NCBI GenBank assembly: GCA_002440745.1
Contig: DJVB01000030.1
Location: forward strand, 130,146 to 144,575
DNA length: 14,430 nucleotides
Reading direction: 5' to 3'
Source: Bacteroidales bacterium UBA6267
GTDB lineage: Bacteria > Bacteroidota > Bacteroidia > Bacteroidales > UBA1556
In this document: in pieces, positions 1 through 7,079 of the stretch
Layout of the letters: each line of letters begins with the position of its first letter
Numbering within the stretch: position 1 is the stretch's first letter
Position numbers and translations under genes: made by a program
Notes under the pieces: model-generated
The model's database searches: none
Told to the model about the DNA's origin: nothing
Seen by the model: only the letters and a program-made list of their open reading frames with translations

Positions 1-2
1 GC

Positions 3-20
3 TCCCGATAGCTATCGGGA
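3..20. repeat. Perfect 18-bp palindrome
   Basis: TCCCGATAGCTATCGGGA is a perfect inverted repeat with no spacer, lying 23 bases before the first tRNA. As RNA it could fold into a hairpin and might be the terminator of a gene beyond the left edge. However, it is not followed directly by a T-run, and an intergenic repeat is just as plausible. Short palindromes of this kind are often dispersed in Bacteroidota genomes, but that cannot be tested from one copy. Confidence 0.6.
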
Positions 21-27
21 TCAATAA

Positions 28-35
28 TAGCTTTC
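28..35 (+). promoter_or_regulatory. Possible -7 element for the tRNA-Leu pair
   Basis: TAGCTTTC differs by one base from the Bacteroidota -7 consensus TAnnTTTG and lies 8 bases before the first tRNA-Leu. The expected -33 position falls inside the palindrome at 3-20 and shows no TTG/TTTG. The support is therefore position plus a 5/6 match only. Confidence 0.3.
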
Positions 36-43
36 GCTTTCTA

Positions 44-127
44 GCCCAGGTGGTGAAATTGGTAGACACGCCAGCTTGAGGGGCTGGTGCCGGTTACGGC
101 GTGCAAGTTCGAGTCTTGTCCTGGGCA
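44..127 (+). tRNA. tRNA-Leu, anticodon GAG
   Basis: This is a class II cloverleaf. The acceptor stem GCCCAGG (44-50) pairs with CCTGGGC (120-126), and A127 is the discriminator. The anticodon stem CCAGC/GCTGG (71-75/83-87) encloses the loop TTGAGGG, giving anticodon GAG, which reads CUC and CUU leucine codons. The long variable arm (GCCG-gtta-CGGC) is as expected for tRNA-Leu, and the T arm contains TTCGAGT. CCA is not encoded. It lies 35 bases before a second tRNA-Leu. Confidence 0.95.
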
Positions 128-130
128 CTG

Positions 131-152
131 AACCGCTTCCAAGCGGTTTTTG
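131..152 (+). terminator. Hairpin with short T-tract between the two tRNA-Leu genes
   Basis: AACCGCTT (131-138) and AAGCGGTT (141-148) form an 8-bp stem with a 2-base spacer, followed by more T. It sits 3 bases after the first tRNA-Leu. It could be an intrinsic terminator or a processing hairpin within a tRNA-Leu(GAG)-Leu(CAG) transcript. The T-run is short, so termination is probably incomplete. Confidence 0.6.
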
Positions 153-162
153 TGTTTTATAA

Positions 163-246
163 GCCCGGATGGCGGAATTGGTAGACGCGCTAGTTTCAGG
201 GACTAGTATCCGCAAGGATGTGCAGGTTCGACCCCTGTTCCGGGTA
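163..246 (+). tRNA. tRNA-Leu, anticodon CAG
   Basis: The acceptor stem GCCCGGA (163-169) pairs with TCCGGGT (239-245), with a terminal G-U pair, and A246 is the discriminator. The anticodon stem CTAGT/ACTAG (190-194/202-206) encloses TTCAGGG, giving anticodon CAG, which reads CUG. The variable arm is ATCC-gcaa-GGAT and the T loop begins TTCGACC. CCA is not encoded. It is a distinct isoacceptor from the upstream tRNA-Leu, so this is not a simple tandem duplication. Confidence 0.95.
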
Positions 247-260
247 CAATTTCAATGAAT

Positions 261-297
261 AACCCCTTGTAAATAAAGTTTTTACAAGGGGTTTTTC
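261..297 (+). terminator. Strong intrinsic terminator after the tRNA-Leu pair
   Basis: AACCCCTTGTAAA (261-273) pairs perfectly with TTTACAAGGGGTT (281-293) around a 7-base loop and runs into a T-tract. This 13-bp stem closes the tRNA-Leu transcription unit and separates it from the gldN-like gene. The rest of the gap to 472 is AT-rich with no gene seen. Confidence 0.85.
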
Positions 298-415
298 GTT
301 TTAATAGTTTATAGTTTTATCTTTCCATTTCTCTACCCTATGGTTTATTCTTCTCAAAAAAAAACTATTTGAAAAAGAAATTCTTACTATAGGTGACTTT
401 TTACAAATTCTATAC

Positions 416-423
416 TATATTTG
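416..423 (+). promoter_or_regulatory. Possible promoter -7 element for the gldN-like gene
   Basis: TATATTTG fits TAnnTTTG exactly and lies 49 bases before the start codon at 473. At the ideal 19-base spacing the -33 site reads TGA rather than TTG, so the -33 half is poor. Because a strong terminator lies upstream, the gene needs its own promoter, and this is the best candidate. Confidence 0.4.
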
Positions 424-472
424 TTGTTCAAATTTCTGTGATACAGATTGATAATTACTTAAAGCTTTTCTG

Positions 473-1345
473 ATGGTTAAAATAATTTCTGCTTTATTGA
501 TGGTGATATTTTCGATTGGAATAATGAATGGTCAAGTAAAGGATCCTCCAAAACCGTTTCCAAAACTCGATAGATTACCTGAAAAACTGCGTGAAGTCCG
601 TGAGTCTGATGTCATTTGGGCAACAAGGTTATGGCAAAGAATTGATTTACGACAACCTATGAATATGCCTTTGAATCAACCTTTAGATTCGGTTGTGCTT
701 GAAAAACGTTCTTTTTTTCAACTCTTATTGGATGAAGTTATTTTTGATACTACGTCAGAAATCCTTATTTATAAAGATTATGATTTAAGAAAACCCCTTA
801 ATCGAAAAGAAATAATTAAGATTATCCGTCAGGCAGATACAATATTAGTTACTTCAAAAAATAATCAAGTGAAATCTCATTCCGCTTATCTTCCGTTGAG
901 TTATATTAAAAGTAACTTGATCTATATTGATATTATGGAGGATTGGTTTTTTGATCAACGAATTGCAGATTTTGATAGAAGAATTTTAGCTATTGGAGTT
1001 CATATCCCAATTTTTAAAGTTGTTGATTCAGTGATAGATGAGGAGGAGTATTTACGCAAAGAAATCTATCAAAAAACGGACTCTTCATTAATTGTTTGGT
1101 TTTATTATCCTACTTTGCGACCCTTGCTAGCAAATAGTCCTTGCTATCGACATAAGGCTACTTCAACCATTTTATCTTATGATGAGGTTTTTATTAAGGG
1201 ACATTATTCTGATTACATTATTCATCAAGAAAATGAATTTGATAAAGCTATAAATGAATACACTACCGGGCTTAAAGCGGTTTTAGAATCGTCAAAAATG
1301 GATATAAATCTTTTTAATGCCAATTTGGATATGTGGGAGTATTAA
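473..1345 (+). CDS. gldN: GldN/PorN-like T9SS ring-associated protein, stand-alone copy
   Basis: The 290-residue product has an N-terminal export signal (hydrophobic stretch ALLMVIFSIGI, likely cleavage near residue 20). A GldN-type core follows: ESDVIWATRLWQRIDLRQ near the N-terminus, then an EDWFFD segment, a WFYYPTLRPLLA segment, and the C-terminal end LFNANLDMWEY. From family knowledge, GldN/PorN proteins are periplasmic partners of the lipoprotein GldK/PorK. Together they form the large ring of the type IX secretion and gliding machinery in Bacteroidota, and the ending WEY is a recognisable family trait. Canonical gldN follows gldKLM. Here the gene is alone, after a tRNA terminator and convergent with a radical SAM gene, which suggests a paralogue. 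The ATG at 473 is chosen because it directly precedes the signal peptide. No Shine-Dalgarno sequence is seen. The family call is from memory of conserved segments, without an alignment. Confidence 0.82.
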   Translation: MVKIISALLMVIFSIGIMNGQVKDPPKPFPKLDRLPEKLREVRESDVIWATRLWQRIDLRQPMNMPLNQPLDSVVLEKRSFFQLLLDEVIFDTTSEILIYKDYDLRKPLNRKEIIKIIRQADTILVTSKNNQVKSHSAYLPLSYIKSNLIYIDIMEDWFFDQRIADFDRRILAIGVHIPIFKVVDSVIDEEEYLRKEIYQKTDSSLIVWFYYPTLRPLLANSPCYRHKATSTILSYDEVFIKGHYSDYIIHQENEFDKAINEYTTGLKAVLESSKMDINLFNANLDMWEY

Positions 1346-1400
1346 TAGCATAATGGTGTTTATTAAAACCAAATTATGAAATCCGCGAGTTAAAATCAGA

Positions 1401-2339
1401 TTACTTATTTTTCCGCTGATAAAAAACGCCTCTTTCTAAACGAACAGTTTCGATTTTTTTGTCTGCTTCTAAAACATCTAAATACTTGTTTATTTCGTTT
1501 AGGTGTAAGCCGAGTATTTTCACTAAATCGTCTTTGGTGCAGGGTCGCCTTGATATGGTTTCTATAATTGCAGTTTCTCGGTCTTCTCTGTAAGCTAGCT
1601 GTGTTTTTCTTTCAGGTGATGCCGCAATTATTTCAACTTGAGCTAATTGCCAAAAATCCACAATTTTTTGTAATTCGTTTTTAGTTGCACCGCGAAGGTT
1701 GGCAACTGTGCCGGGACGATCTAAAGTGTTTAGTTGAACTGAATCGGGTTTTATCTTCAAGATTAGATTTTTTAATTCCTCCAATTCGTTGATGCTATCG
1801 TTAAATCCTGGTAAAATGAATATTTCTAACCAGATTTTTCCTTTAAATTCGGCTCTAAAATCTACCAAGCCTTCTATGTATTTCATCAGGCTTAAATCTT
1901 TAGATGGACGATTTATTTTTTGAAAAACTTCATCGGTTGCCGCATCGAGTGATGGAAGAACCACATCTGCTTTCATTAAATCTTTCCGAACATTTTCGTC
2001 AAAAAACAAGGTCCCGTTTGTTAAAACAGCAACCGGTATTTCAGGTTTTTGCTTCTTAATGAAATCTAAGATTTCGCCAATTTTTTCATTGAGTGTTGGT
2101 TCGCCATATCCCGAAAATGTAATATAATCCGGATTGGGACTTGAGTCGAAATAGTTTTGTAACTCTTTGATTACAAGGTTAGATTTGATATATTCTTTAC
2201 GTTCGAGGGTGAGTTTTGTGGTTTTCCCAACTTCGCAATAGACACAGTCGAGCGAACAAACTTTTTTTGGCACAAGGTCAACCCCAAGCGACATTCCTAA
2301 TCGTCTGGAAGGTACAGGGCCAAATAAATATTTATACAT
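1401..2339 (-). CDS. Radical SAM enzyme, COG0731-like
   Basis: The 312-residue protein begins MYKYLFGPVPSRRLG, a hallmark start of the COG0731 group of radical SAM proteins. The cluster-binding motif CxxxCxxC is intact as C28, C32 and C35 (CSLDCVYCE). These residues should bind a [4Fe-4S] cluster that cleaves S-adenosylmethionine to start radical chemistry. A TFSGYGEPTLN segment fits the glycine-rich SAM-binding strand. The last ~60 residues (from about RRPCTKDDLVKILGL) look like a winged-helix domain, which some members of this group carry. COG0731 is named after archaeal tRNA wyosine synthase, but bacterial members are mostly uncharacterised, so I do not assign a substrate. It starts 30 bases after the cyanophycinase-like gene on the same strand, with no promoter seen in the gap, and is probably co-transcribed with it. 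Confidence 0.88.
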   Translation of the reverse strand: MYKYLFGPVPSRRLGMSLGVDLVPKKVCSLDCVYCEVGKTTKLTLERKEYIKSNLVIKELQNYFDSSPNPDYITFSGYGEPTLNEKIGEILDFIKKQKPEIPVAVLTNGTLFFDENVRKDLMKADVVLPSLDAATDEVFQKINRPSKDLSLMKYIEGLVDFRAEFKGKIWLEIFILPGFNDSINELEELKNLILKIKPDSVQLNTLDRPGTVANLRGATKNELQKIVDFWQLAQVEIIAASPERKTQLAYREDRETAIIETISRRPCTKDDLVKILGLHLNEINKYLDVLEADKKIETVRLERGVFYQRKNK

Positions 2340-2369
2340 AGTTTTATAAGTTTAAAAGTCAATTTGACA

Positions 2370-3689
2370 TTAGTCTCGAATTAACAGTATTGAATTATAG
2401 ATTTCTTGCTGGTGGTTTGATACTTTCAAAAGTAATAATCCTGTTACTGAAGTTAAAATCCTGATTTGTATGGTGTTATTATTTTGACTGATAATCTCAA
2501 AAGGAATTTTTTGACCTAAAGGATTAACCATCTCAATGGTAAAATCGGAGAAAAGCCTTTCAGGGGTTTCGATTGAAACCATTTTATCTGAACTAACAGG
2601 ATTGGGATAAAATTTTATATTTTTAGAAGTGGGAAAATTAGGAATGGAGGAAGGTCCGCAATGGATTGGATTCCCTGCTTTTGAGGCTAAAACTCCCGCA
2701 TCAATGCTCCAGTCGAGCCATTCCCCTCCGTTTCCTGATTCCCAATCATTCAAATCGAATGTGCCCTGACCATTTGAACTGCCTTTGACTTGATAAACTT
2801 TCAACGCTTCGCCCCCAAGATTCCATGTTAAGGGGTTGTTGGCGGTGCAATTTTCAGGTGCTTGAATTGGAAGTTCGCAATTGGTTTGAATAAAATAGGC
2901 ATTATCGTCGTAGGTTGGGTAACCCCCAAAAACCTTTGCCAAACCATTGGTGTCGATGCAAACTGCCGTGTATTCGTCGCACGCTATCGCCTTTCCAAGG
3001 AGTCCATAATCGGTAAATAATCGGGCTAAAAAAACAGCAAGCCTGCCTTTTCTGTCCGGGTTGTCGAAATGGGTGTCGGTGATTACATCTTCTAAGAAAT
3101 CGTTGGAAATAAAAGTGGAAGAATCAACGGTGACGCTGCTTTGAAAAGGATTGGCCAAGGCAGTTGCCGATGTTACGGTTCCATTTTGAGCAGAAAAATA
3201 ATAGCCCCCTTGAATTGCCATTCCTGCGCTTGTGCCGCCAATGACGATTTTCCTTTGCTTAATGCTTTGATTTATCAAGCTGTCAACGGGCGAATTTCTC
3301 CAGAAAGTGATATAATTCCATTGGTCGCCACCAGCAAACCAAATAGCCTCTGCTTGTTGGATTTTTTGCAATACGTAAGGCTCCGAACTTGCGGCTAAAT
3401 TGTGGCATACGATGGTCTCCACTGAGTTGACGGGAATGTTCAAATCCGAATAAAGGTAGGAATTATAACCGTTTGATCCACTTGTTCGTAGCACTAAAAT
3501 ATCTCCGCCATTGGCTCTTTGCAAAAACCATTTCATGGCATTATCATCTTCGGTCGCTCCTCCCATTAAACAAATCCCACCACTTGGATAACTAACTGTA
3601 TCTGTGTTGTTTCCGGTGATATAGGAAGTGAAGTTTTGGGCAAGAATAATATGTGGTAAAATGAAGAAAATAAGTAAAAGTCTTTTCAT
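2370..3689 (-). CDS. Secreted cyanophycinase-like peptidase (S51 family) with T9SS type A sorting domain
   Basis: The 439-residue protein has a signal peptide (MKRLLLIFFILPHIILA, cleavage near residue 17). A peptidase S51/cyanophycinase-like domain spans roughly 35-305. Visible motifs are GGATEDD near 43, FAGGDQ at 118-123, the nucleophile elbow GGTSAGM at 151-157 with S154 as predicted catalytic serine, DTHF at 205-208 with H207, and CDEYTAV with E239. In the family, Ser and His act in hydrolysis of cyanophycin (the multi-L-arginyl-poly-aspartate reserve polymer) or of aspartyl dipeptides. Specificity cannot be told here. Residues ~358-439 start with FYPNPVS and end in ILLIRD, a T9SS type A sorting domain, so the enzyme should be exported to the surface or medium. 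It has its own candidate promoter upstream and leads into the radical SAM gene. Confidence 0.87.
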   Translation of the reverse strand: MKRLLLIFFILPHIILAQNFTSYITGNNTDTVSYPSGGICLMGGATEDDNAMKWFLQRANGGDILVLRTSGSNGYNSYLYSDLNIPVNSVETIVCHNLAASSEPYVLQKIQQAEAIWFAGGDQWNYITFWRNSPVDSLINQSIKQRKIVIGGTSAGMAIQGGYYFSAQNGTVTSATALANPFQSSVTVDSSTFISNDFLEDVITDTHFDNPDRKGRLAVFLARLFTDYGLLGKAIACDEYTAVCIDTNGLAKVFGGYPTYDDNAYFIQTNCELPIQAPENCTANNPLTWNLGGEALKVYQVKGSSNGQGTFDLNDWESGNGGEWLDWSIDAGVLASKAGNPIHCGPSSIPNFPTSKNIKFYPNPVSSDKMVSIETPERLFSDFTIEMVNPLGQKIPFEIISQNNNTIQIRILTSVTGLLLLKVSNHQQEIYNSILLIRD

Positions 3690-3719
3690 ATTGAAGTAGT
3701 TTTAGTCAAATGAGGAATG

Positions 3720-3727
3720 CAAAGTTA
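3720..3727 (-). promoter_or_regulatory. Candidate promoter -7 element for the cyanophycinase-like gene
   Basis: Read on the minus strand this is TAACTTTG followed by C, an exact match to TAnnTTTG, 30 bases before the start codon at 3689. No TTG is seen at the expected -33 position. It implies that the hydrolase and radical SAM genes can be transcribed apart from the two genes upstream. Confidence 0.42.
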
Positions 3728-3751
3728 GAACATAAAAATGATGATTCCATA

Positions 3752-3792
3752 AAATTAAGCATAAAAAAATGAGTGTTTATAAGCTTTTTTTC
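3752..3792. terminator. Weak hairpin downstream of the minus-strand exported protein
   Basis: AAGCATAAA and TTTATAAGCTT can pair with a small bulge across this interval. A T-run flanks the hairpin on the plus side, and a shorter T-rich stretch follows in the minus direction. It may weaken read-through from the gene ending at 3793 into the cyanophycinase-like gene. The stem is AU-rich and imperfect. Confidence 0.25.
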
Positions 3793-5577
3793 TTACTTAT
3801 TTTCTTGATATTTGATCGTGGCTTCAACTAATGCGAGGTTGTCAATGCCTAATTTTTCGAATACAATTCTATTCCATTTTTCAAGTGCTTTTCGGTTTTC
3901 GCCGAGCTTCACTTCTCTAAAAAATTGTTCGCCAAGTTGCTCAATTCTCTGGGTGCTATTTTGATGTAGTTTACTAATCTCTATAAAGTTTGGCTTTTCT
4001 GTTGAAATTATACTATCTAAGCGAAGTCGTTCAATCTCGCATAAATCGAAATATATGTTTAATATTCCATAGATATGCATATCGTGAGGTAAATGAAAAA
4101 AACTATTATAGGTGTCGAAGACCGTATATGTGCGGCATACAATCGAGTCGCTTATATTGCTTGCATTTAGCAGGATTTGTACTTTTATTTGATATAATTC
4201 ACTTCTAATGCTTTGATTAATTATTTTGTCGTTGTATTGTTCAAATTGCTTGATATCACGTTTCAAAAACACCCTTTTGTTCGGAGACCAAAAAGAATAA
4301 TGAAATTCAAAACGTGATTTGTTTTCATATCCCTGAGCATAGCTTGGATTGTGGTTTATGAGATTTCCATTTTTTTTAATTTGATTTATATTGTGTAATT
4401 GGTTTGAGGTTAGTAACATTTGTGTGTTGTATGCCCAAAAAATTGAATCATAAGGGATGAAAGTCATTTTATAATAGTCGCCGTAATAAAGATTTGAGGG
4501 GTAATCGAAAAAGGGAATTAGGAATGGCTTTCCATAATCGTAATATTCAATAATTCCTTTAGAGGAAATGGAGCGGGTAATGATGCGACTTAATTCCTGA
4601 GGAATACTCATATTGGAATCGCGAACACTATGATATTTCAGCTGATATTGAAATGTAGTATAATCAGGTACCAATACATTGCCATAAGTAGTAAATTGTT
4701 GAATTATTTTCATTGATACATCAAACACTTTATCTGTTTGGTGCTGAGGAAGAAAGGGATGAGTTGTAGCCAAAGGAACTTCCATTTCGATTTTCAACAG
4801 TTGCCATGTTTTTTTCTGAATCCAGAGTTTACCGGAGAAGTATGTTCCATCATTTACGATTGGGCTGAATTCTATGCAAAAACTTTCTTGATTCTGATTT
4901 GCAAGAAAAAGCTTAAAAAGGTTTTGCGCTTTTCTCTTAGATAATTGAGTAGGTAATTTTGGAAAGTAGCCATTGTCATTTGCAAGGTTGAGTTGGGTTA
5001 AAGCTTGAGAGGTATTGTAAGTGTTAAAGTAGTTTCCATCGGATGGCGCTTGAGCAGTCCTTCCGTTTTTATAAATTAAGTCATTGGTTGTTAATCCATC
5101 TAATTGTGCATTATAATAACATTCAAGAATCTCGATTGGGGTTTTTGAGCTAAAACTTTCGACTCGGTAATAAACCTTTGATTGAAGTTGAGCTTTATTA
5201 GTTAGGATGGATTTTCGGCATTTTGCTACAATTTCATAAAGAAAATCATCCTCCGCCACAACCGAAAATTCATTCAAGGTGCTTATTTCCTTTTCGAGTT
5301 CAATTTGTGGTTTTTGTAAAATAGTATTAATATCAAGTCGTTCTTGCTTGTATCCGATATAAGAAAATTCAATGATGTCGGATGAATTATTATAGTGGAG
5401 AACAAAAACACCTTGTTCATTAGTGATAGTGCCGGTGTGGGTTCCGCTTATGCGAATATTGCAAAATGCAAGAGGTTGTTTAGTTTCCTTATCAACAACT
5501 TTTCCGCTGAACTTTTCCGACTGTTGAGCTGACGTATTTATAAAGGCAAAGAGTAAAATATAAATTATGTGTCGCAT
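3793..5577 (-). CDS. Exported protein with carboxypeptidase-regulatory-like (SusC-plug-type) N-terminal domain
   Basis: The 594-residue product has a signal peptide (MRHIIYILLFAFINTSA, cleavage near 17-18, no lipobox Cys). Residues ~22-97 match the CarboxypepD_reg-like fold: FSGKVVDKETKQPLAFCNI, then GTITNEQGVFVL and IIEFSYIGYKQ, ending in the LNEFSVVAED linker. This beta-sandwich often starts TonB-dependent receptors and other Bacteroidota surface proteins. The remaining ~480 residues are rich in Tyr, Asn and Gln and contain no TonB box, plug or T9SS sorting domain that I can recognise. It is too short for a SusC-type receptor. Periplasmic or outer-membrane-associated location is inferred. 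The start lies 42 bases after the S1-like gene, so co-transcription is likely. Substrate and function are unknown. Confidence 0.78.
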   Translation of the reverse strand: MRHIIYILLFAFINTSAQQSEKFSGKVVDKETKQPLAFCNIRISGTHTGTITNEQGVFVLHYNNSSDIIEFSYIGYKQERLDINTILQKPQIELEKEISTLNEFSVVAEDDFLYEIVAKCRKSILTNKAQLQSKVYYRVESFSSKTPIEILECYYNAQLDGLTTNDLIYKNGRTAQAPSDGNYFNTYNTSQALTQLNLANDNGYFPKLPTQLSKRKAQNLFKLFLANQNQESFCIEFSPIVNDGTYFSGKLWIQKKTWQLLKIEMEVPLATTHPFLPQHQTDKVFDVSMKIIQQFTTYGNVLVPDYTTFQYQLKYHSVRDSNMSIPQELSRIITRSISSKGIIEYYDYGKPFLIPFFDYPSNLYYGDYYKMTFIPYDSIFWAYNTQMLLTSNQLHNINQIKKNGNLINHNPSYAQGYENKSRFEFHYSFWSPNKRVFLKRDIKQFEQYNDKIINQSIRSELYQIKVQILLNASNISDSIVCRTYTVFDTYNSFFHLPHDMHIYGILNIYFDLCEIERLRLDSIISTEKPNFIEISKLHQNSTQRIEQLGEQFFREVKLGENRKALEKWNRIVFEKLGIDNLALVEATIKYQENK

Positions 5578-5619
5578 TACGATTGATATTTTAAACTTGG
5601 TTTTTCAATATTTTGATAA

Positions 5620-6618
5620 TCAATATTCTATGTTAGAAAACTTCTTTTTTAATCCATATATTTTTTCTCGAGATTCTATGTCAATCAATTCTTCAATGGG
5701 GGTAAAAAGAGCATGGTTGAAATTATCTCTTTTAGTTTTTTCTGTTCTTCTTTTCTGTTTTTTTTCTTTTGGGGATTTTATTGGCTTAAACTCATACAAC
5801 CACTTGACTTTAAAAATTCCCTTTTCTTCGACAACCTCAACCACTTCAGATTCAATTACATCACCGTCCTGTAATTCGTATATCGCCTCTAAGACTTCTC
5901 TTTTCTCACGATTTGTATAATCTTTTTTTAAGATTAATAAGACTGCAACATATTTATCATCAATGAGTAACCTGAGTTTATTAAATTTAGGGTCATGAAA
6001 AACTACAGCCTTTACTTTTTGACCAATCATTTTTTGCGGATTTCCAAGTTGCCAATCAATCTTTACAGGGTTTCTACTGAAAACATTATATCCTTTTGGA
6101 TTCACTTGGAAAAAAATGGCATACAATTCCTGTCCAATTGTAAAGTCAGATTTTGTTTCGTTTTGCGAAAAATGGTGTTTTGGTATTATTCCTTTAATAG
6201 AACCACATTTCCAGTCGAAATGTATCCCAAACTCAACCCAAATCACATTTGGGGAAATATCATAGACTATACCTCTATACAGTTGGTTAGTATTCAATTC
6301 CGAAATCCTAAATTGAGGTATTTTTCCGTTTAAAGTTATCCTCAAGGGATCCTTGCTAAAACTATTTATTTTACCCCACAAAACTTTGCCTACAAGATAG
6401 GGAGCTATTGTTGTCCAATGTGATAATTGATCATATCCCCATGGCATGTAAACGTATGAAATATAACAAAATAAGCCCTTAACCCTTGTAATAAATCCGT
6501 ATTCTTTTGCTTCATTTATTTTAAACGGTACAGATTCAATATTTATAAATATTTGTTCCAATTCATTGGCTCTTTCTTGAATCCAATCCTGATTTATACT
6601 TTCATCCTTCGTTTCCAT
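5620..6618 (-). CDS. Unrecognised cytoplasmic protein with an S1/OB-like segment and basic linker
   Basis: The 332-residue protein has no signal peptide or membrane segment. Residues ~113-183 resemble an S1 RNA-binding repeat: LYRGIVYDISPNVIWVEFG, then GSIKGIIPKHHFS, then FTIGQELYAIFFQV and a closing strand. Residues 40-108 and 198-270 are also beta-rich and end at similar GQ/GD turns (MIGQKVKAVVF, LQDGDVIESEVVE), so more OB-like repeats are possible. A strongly basic stretch at 279-298 (KSPKEKKQKRRTEKTKR) would suit nucleic-acid binding. The C-terminus ends in a short charged tail. A role in binding RNA or ribosomes is inferred from fold resemblance only. It is the first gene of the minus-strand run. 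Its start has no Shine-Dalgarno, and the best promoter-like element lies 257 bases upstream. Confidence 0.7.
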   Translation of the reverse strand: METKDESINQDWIQERANELEQIFINIESVPFKINEAKEYGFITRVKGLFCYISYVYMPWGYDQLSHWTTIAPYLVGKVLWGKINSFSKDPLRITLNGKIPQFRISELNTNQLYRGIVYDISPNVIWVEFGIHFDWKCGSIKGIIPKHHFSQNETKSDFTIGQELYAIFFQVNPKGYNVFSRNPVKIDWQLGNPQKMIGQKVKAVVFHDPKFNKLRLLIDDKYVAVLLILKKDYTNREKREVLEAIYELQDGDVIESEVVEVVEEKGIFKVKWLYEFKPIKSPKEKKQKRRTEKTKRDNFNHALFTPIEELIDIESREKIYGLKKKFSNIEY

Positions 6619-6932
6619 TGGAGGTTAAATATTATTAATTTCGTGTTAAACAATCAAACTCAGTAATGAGATTAACCTTATTTTTATTGTTATTTTTTTT
6701 CAATATTTTTTTTATACTGTTTTCAATAAAATTATGAATGTTAATCAGTTGGTAAAGTTTTAATTCAGTACAATCTGAAGAAAATTTTCTCTTAGTTTTT
6801 GTTTTCATACGTGTGGGCGATTATATAAAAAATTTTTATAATTCTTAAAAAAGAACTATAAAGCTCTGGAAGTGCAAAGATAACTAATTTAATTATTATA
6901 TAGTTGTTTTGATTGTAAATAACTTGATTTGA
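6619..6932. other. AT-rich gap with no gene seen
   Basis: This stretch is very AT-rich with long T-runs (6690-6715) and no convincing reading frame on either strand. It holds a near-perfect inverted repeat, TATAAAAA (6824-6831) and TTTTTATA (6833-6840), with one spacer base. It also contains a -7-like element for the minus strand at 6875-6882. The gap probably contains the promoter region of the minus-strand run, and perhaps the eroded body of the receiver-domain gene whose end lies just downstream. Confidence 0.5.
6875..6882 (-). promoter_or_regulatory. Possible minus-strand -7 element
   Basis: Read on the minus strand this is TATCTTTG followed by C, an exact TAnnTTTG match. No TTG occurs at the -33 spacing. 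If used for the S1-like gene starting at 6618, it implies a ~250-base 5' leader, which is long. It could instead be a relic promoter. Confidence 0.33.
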
Positions 6933-7079
6933 ATTCTTTCTATGCTTCCAATCATTGCTCTCACTGCTTATTCGTTTACTCGCGAGAAACAAAAAGCATT
7001 AGATGCTGGTTGCGAAATAGTTCTTTCAAAACCAATAAATCAAAAAGTTTTATTCAAAGCCTTAGCTCGATATTTGTGA
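6933..7079 (+). pseudogene. Remnant: C-terminal end of a response-regulator receiver domain
   Basis: After a TGA at 6930-6932 the frame stays open to a TGA at 7077-7079. It encodes ...LPIIALTAYSFTREKQ, then KALDAGCEIVLSKPINQ, then KVLFKALARYL. This is the beta4-alpha4-beta5-alpha5 end of a CheY-type receiver domain: PIIALTA is strand 4, ALDAGC precedes strand 5, and SKP carries the conserved Lys. The phosphorylated Asp, the acidic pocket and the first ~75 residues are missing, and I found no matching sequence upstream. An ATG at 6942 would allow a 45-residue peptide, but it could not be a working receiver. The form resembles receiver domains at the end of hybrid histidine kinases. Confidence 0.75.

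Noticed and set aside
21..215. 64-codon minus-strand frame across the tRNA-Leu pair
   Set aside because: It is antisense to two structural RNA genes and has no other support.
3141..3398. 85-codon plus-strand frame inside the cyanophycinase-like gene
   Set aside because: It lies opposite the conserved catalytic region of a clear gene and its translation has no family features.
5607..5627. Inverted repeat near the end of the S1-like gene as a terminator
   Set aside because: The stem is AU-only with a bulge, and the downstream minus-strand bases are A-rich rather than T-rich, so termination there is not supported.
5567..5920. 117-codon plus-strand frame opposite the end of the S1-like gene
   Set aside because: Rich in Phe/Ser from antisense reading of a Lys/Glu-rich coding tail; no independent support.
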